Assembly (NCBI GenBank): GCA_024639035.1
Contig: JAHEJE010000112.1
Coordinates: forward strand, 1-8,868
Direction of reading: 5' to 3'
From: Alphaproteobacteria bacterium
GTDB taxonomy: Bacteria > Pseudomonadota > Alphaproteobacteria > Rhizobiales > Aestuariivirgaceae
Length of the DNA stretch: 8,868 bases
In this document: piece after piece, positions 6,558 to 8,868 of the stretch
How positions within the stretch are numbered: the stretch's first letter is position 1
Layout: each line of letters begins with the position of its first letter
Notes under the pieces: generated by a model
Told to the model about the DNA's origin: nothing
The model's database searches: none
Seen by the model: only the letters and a program-made list of their open reading frames with translations
Program-made: the position numbers and the translations under genes

Positions 6558-7403
6558 ATGACCCAGACCGCCTCATCACCGGCACCTGAAACAGCAGCGG
6601 CAAGCCCACTGCTCAAGGTGAACAACATCGAGGTGATCTACGACCATGTGATCCTGGTTCTGAAAGGCGTTTCACTCGACGTCCCCGAGGGAGGCATCAC
6701 TGCCCTCCTCGGGGCCAACGGCGCCGGCAAGACGACAACGCTGAAAGCCGTTTCCAACCTGCTGCGCGCCGAGCGCGGCGATGTCACCAAGGGCTCGATC
6801 GAGTTCAAGGGCGACCGTATCGATCACCTCTCGGCCAACGAGTTGGTCAAGCGCGGCTGCATTCAGGTGATGGAAGGCCGCCATTGCTTTGAACATCTCA
6901 CGATCGAGGAAAATTTGCTGACCGGCGCCTTCACCCGTCGCGACGGCTCATCCGCCATCAACCACGACCTGGACATGGTCTACGGCTACTTCCCGCGCCT
7001 GCGCGAAAGGCGCACGTCGCTGGCCGGCTATACCTCCGGCGGCGAACAGCAGATGTGCGCCATTGGCCGCGCCCTGATGTCGCGCCCGACCATGATCCTC
7101 CTCGATGAACCCTCCATGGGCCTCGCCCCACAGCTGGTTGAGGAAATCTTCGAGATCGTCAAGAAGCTGAACGAAGATGAGGGCGTCAGCTTCCTGCTCG
7201 CCGAGCAGAACACCAACGTTGCCCTACGCTACGCCAAGTACGGTTACATCCTGGAAAACGGCCGCGTGGTCATGGATGGCGTGGCCGCCGAACTGCGCGA
7301 GAACGAGGACGTCAAGGAATTCTACCTCGGCGTGGCCGGCGAAGACCGTAAGTCGTTCCGCAATGTGAAGGCCTATAAGCGCCGCAAGCGCTGGCTGGCA
7401 TAA
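6558..7403 (+). CDS. livF: ABC transporter ATP-binding protein, LivF type
   Basis: This is the second ATPase of the importer and forms the nucleotide-binding heterodimer with LivG. The 281 residues show Walker A GANGAGKT at 52-59, Q103 in the Q-loop, the signature TSGGEQQM at 159-166, Walker B MILLDEP at 179-185 with E184, and the LivF hallmark AEQN at 215-218. As in LivF proteins generally, that segment has glutamine where LivG has the switch histidine. It is about 44 residues longer than E. coli LivF. The extra length is an Ala/Pro/Thr-rich N-terminus (about 2-17) and a basic tail (263-281) ending YKRRKRWLA. The ATG follows the binding-protein gene by 21 bases with only a weak ribosome binding site. 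It is the last gene of the operon. It lies apart from livG, as the binding-protein and permease genes intervene. Confidence 0.93.
   Translation: MTQTASSPAPETAAASPLLKVNNIEVIYDHVILVLKGVSLDVPEGGITALLGANGAGKTTTLKAVSNLLRAERGDVTKGSIEFKGDRIDHLSANELVKRGCIQVMEGRHCFEHLTIEENLLTGAFTRRDGSSAINHDLDMVYGYFPRLRERRTSLAGYTSGGEQQMCAIGRALMSRPTMILLDEPSMGLAPQLVEEIFEIVKKLNEDEGVSFLLAEQNTNVALRYAKYGYILENGRVVMDGVAAELRENEDVKEFYLGVAGEDRKSFRNVKAYKRRKRWLA
6683..6714 (+). repeat. Hairpin-forming inverted repeat within the start of livF
   Basis: CCCCGAGG (6683-6690) and CCTCGGGG (6707-6714) are perfect 8-bp complements around a 16-base loop, and a few inner bases can pair further. The repeat lies about 125 bases inside livF, just before the Walker A codons. 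The protein sequence there is conserved, so GC-rich codon choice may explain it. A role in lowering livF expression relative to the binding protein is possible but unproven. Confidence 0.3.
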
Positions 7404-7404
7404 C

Positions 7405-7450
7405 GCCGCCTGATTGCAAACGGGCCTCGAAGCGGCCGCGATCAGGCGGC
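7405..7450. terminator. Candidate bidirectional terminator between livF and the kinase
   Basis: GCCGCCTGAT (7405-7414) and ATCAGGCGGC (7441-7450) form a perfect 10-bp inverted repeat around a 26-base loop that holds a smaller GGCC/GGCC pairing. The left arm begins 2 bases after the livF stop, and the right arm contains the kinase stop codon (TGA on the - strand, 7442-7444). The position between convergent genes fits a two-way terminator. No T-run follows on either strand, so it is not a textbook intrinsic terminator; it may instead protect 3' ends. Confidence 0.5.
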
Positions 7451-8868
7451 TTCGGTTGCCGCACTGCCTTTGCTCACGATACGGCTGCACGGCAGCAACA
7501 GCATTGCTTCGGTACCTTGTCCGACGACGCTCTGCAGCGTGAGATTGCCACCGTGCATTCTCGCCAGTTCCCGCGAAATCGCCAGGCCGAGACCGGCCCC
7601 GTCGAATTGCCGTGAATTCTTGCCGTCACCCTGGGTGAACGGTTCGAACATCCGGTCGATCTTCGACTGTTCGATACCGATGCCGCTGTCCGATACGGTA
7701 ATGATCGGGGCGCCCTTGGCCCCCTTGGCGACACCGATCTCGACCGACCCGCCCGCCGGCGTGAACTTGATGGCGTTTGCCGTCAGGTTGATCAGAATCT
7801 GCTTCATCCGGGTCAGATCCCCGGTCACCACCAGGTTATGATCATTGTACCGTGTCGAAAGCGAAACATCCGCTGAACGAGCCTGAATCCGGCACATCTT
7901 GCAGATCGCCTCGACCAGTTCGTTGAGGTCGATTTCCTGCTCGATCAGCTCGACCTTGCCGCGTTCGAGCCGGGTGATGTCGAGAATGTTGGTGATCAGC
8001 TGATTGAGATGCTTGCCCTGATCGGCAATGTTCTGCGCATATTCCGCATCGAGCTTGTTGCCGTTGACCGCCTTGTTCCGCGCCACGATCAGTTCGGAAT
8101 AGCCGACGACAGCATTGAGCGGGGTGCGCAGTTCATGGCTCATCATGGCCAGGAACTGTGACTTTGAATCGCTGGCCCGCTCGGCAATCTGCTTGGCTTT
8201 GACTAAAGCAGCGGTTTGCTTGCGCACCTCGGTGATATCAACGGCGACGCCGCGATAGCCGAGGAAATCATTGGCCGTGCCGAACATTGGCGATGCATTC
8301 ATCTGCCACCACGTCGTCTGATCATTCGTGCGTACCGGCACTTCGATCATTTCCACCGGCCGGCGCTCGCGGGTTGCCTTGGCCAGTTCGATCCACGATT
8401 GATGCGACCGCTTCGCTGCAATCGCCTGCATCAGGGTCGCACCGATCACCCGCTCGGTCTTCTTGCCCGAGAGCTGGATCAGTCGTTCGGATGCATAGGT
8501 GATCTTGCCGTCCGCATCGCTCTCCCAAAGCCAGTCCTTGGTCCCGGATTCGAACTCGCGAAGCAGCAGCTTGATGATCTTGTTCTGGGTCTCCAGCGCC
8601 TCTTCGCCAGCCGCCCGTTTCACCTCGCGATGGTGGCTCTGCACGATCATCGCCGCCAGCGCGATGCCGTAGACCAGGCCGAGGAACGCCGTCGTGGCAC
8701 CGACCGAACCGCCGAGCATGAACGATGATCCGGCCAGCGAAGCGGTGACCAGCGAGGCATAGATGACTGCAGCAGAGGGAAGCCGCGAAAGATTGAACGC
8801 GCCCAGGCCGCAGGCTCCCATCGCAACGCCCATGATGATGAAACTGACTTCGAGCGGCGCCGAACCGA
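7442..8868 (-). CDS. Membrane-bound PAS sensor histidine kinase (N-terminus outside window)
   Basis: This sensor kinase would autophosphorylate on a histidine and pass the phosphate to an unidentified response regulator. The frame is still open at the right edge: 11 codons (GSAPLEVSFII) precede the first visible ATG at 8833 and continue a hydrophobic segment, so the gene is taken as partial. Numbered from that ATG (463 residues to the stop), it shows hydrophobic segments around 1-13, 20-40 and 45-65, a PAS domain with PAC-like end at about 92-203 (GYRGVAVDITE at 192-202) and a short linker helix. The H-box SHELRTPLNAVVGYSE is at 232-247 with phosphoacceptor H233. ATPase boxes follow: N-box NLTANAIKF (349-357), G1 DSGIGI (382-387), F-box FEPF (396-399) and G2 GAGLGLAIS (412-420). 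No receiver domain is attached. The signal is unknown. The gene converges on the transport operon. Confidence 0.9.
   Translation of the reverse strand, partial: GSAPLEVSFIIMGVAMGACGLGAFNLSRLPSAAVIYASLVTASLAGSSFMLGGSVGATTAFLGLVYGIALAAMIVQSHHREVKRAAGEEALETQNKIIKLLLREFESGTKDWLWESDADGKITYASERLIQLSGKKTERVIGATLMQAIAAKRSHQSWIELAKATRERRPVEMIEVPVRTNDQTTWWQMNASPMFGTANDFLGYRGVAVDITEVRKQTAALVKAKQIAERASDSKSQFLAMMSHELRTPLNAVVGYSELIVARNKAVNGNKLDAEYAQNIADQGKHLNQLITNILDITRLERGKVELIEQEIDLNELVEAICKMCRIQARSADVSLSTRYNDHNLVVTGDLTRMKQILINLTANAIKFTPAGGSVEIGVAKGAKGAPIITVSDSGIGIEQSKIDRMFEPFTQGDGKNSRQFDGAGLGLAISRELARMHGGNLTLQSVVGQGTEAMLLLPCSRIVSKGSAATEAA

Noticed and set aside
1..8868. Mobile element, CRISPR array, toxin-antitoxin or phage defence genes
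   Set aside because: No transposase, integrase, repeat array, target-site duplication or defence domain was seen on either strand. All long genes belong to ordinary transport, ligase and signalling families.

Overview
The window looks like chromosomal DNA from a GC-rich alphaproteobacterium. The Rhodospirillales are a plausible home, judging from codon use and the style of the sensor kinase, but this is an inference and no rRNA or tRNA is present to fix it. Coding density is high. Nothing suggests a phage, transposon, CRISPR array or plasmid.

Layout. Positions 1-347 hold no convincing gene. Their right half is an AT-rich control region with two inverted repeats, a possible sigma70-type promoter and a possible 15-codon leader ORF. 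From 348 to 7403 six genes lie on the + strand with gaps of 2, 11, 4, 37 and 21 bases, so they form one probable operon. In order they are a long-chain-type acyl-CoA synthetase, a LivG-type ATPase, a LivH-type permease, a LivM-type permease, a periplasmic substrate-binding protein and a LivF-type ATPase. At 7405-7450 a perfect 10-bp inverted repeat sits between the convergent ends of livF and the next gene and may act as a bidirectional terminator. From 7442 to the right edge a membrane-bound PAS histidine kinase is encoded on the - strand. Its reading frame stays open at base 8868, so its N-terminus lies outside the window.

How the genes work together. The five transporter genes make a complete branched-chain-amino-acid-type (HAAT family) ABC importer: one binding protein, two permeases and two ATPases. 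The first gene encodes an ATP-dependent carboxylate:CoA ligase. The simplest reading is a module that imports a carboxylic acid and traps it as its CoA thioester. The acid could be a fatty, dicarboxylic, aromatic or isoprenoid acid; the sequence does not say which. The binding protein departs from the usual amino-acid-binding motifs, so an amino acid substrate should not be assumed. The kinase is convergent and has no partner response regulator here, so no regulatory link can be claimed.

No clearly new biological system is visible. The points most worth checking are the substrate of the ligase-transporter module, the TAG|GTG junction in front of the synthetase with its possible leader peptide, the dyad next to the putative promoter, and the shared inverted repeat at the convergent gene ends.
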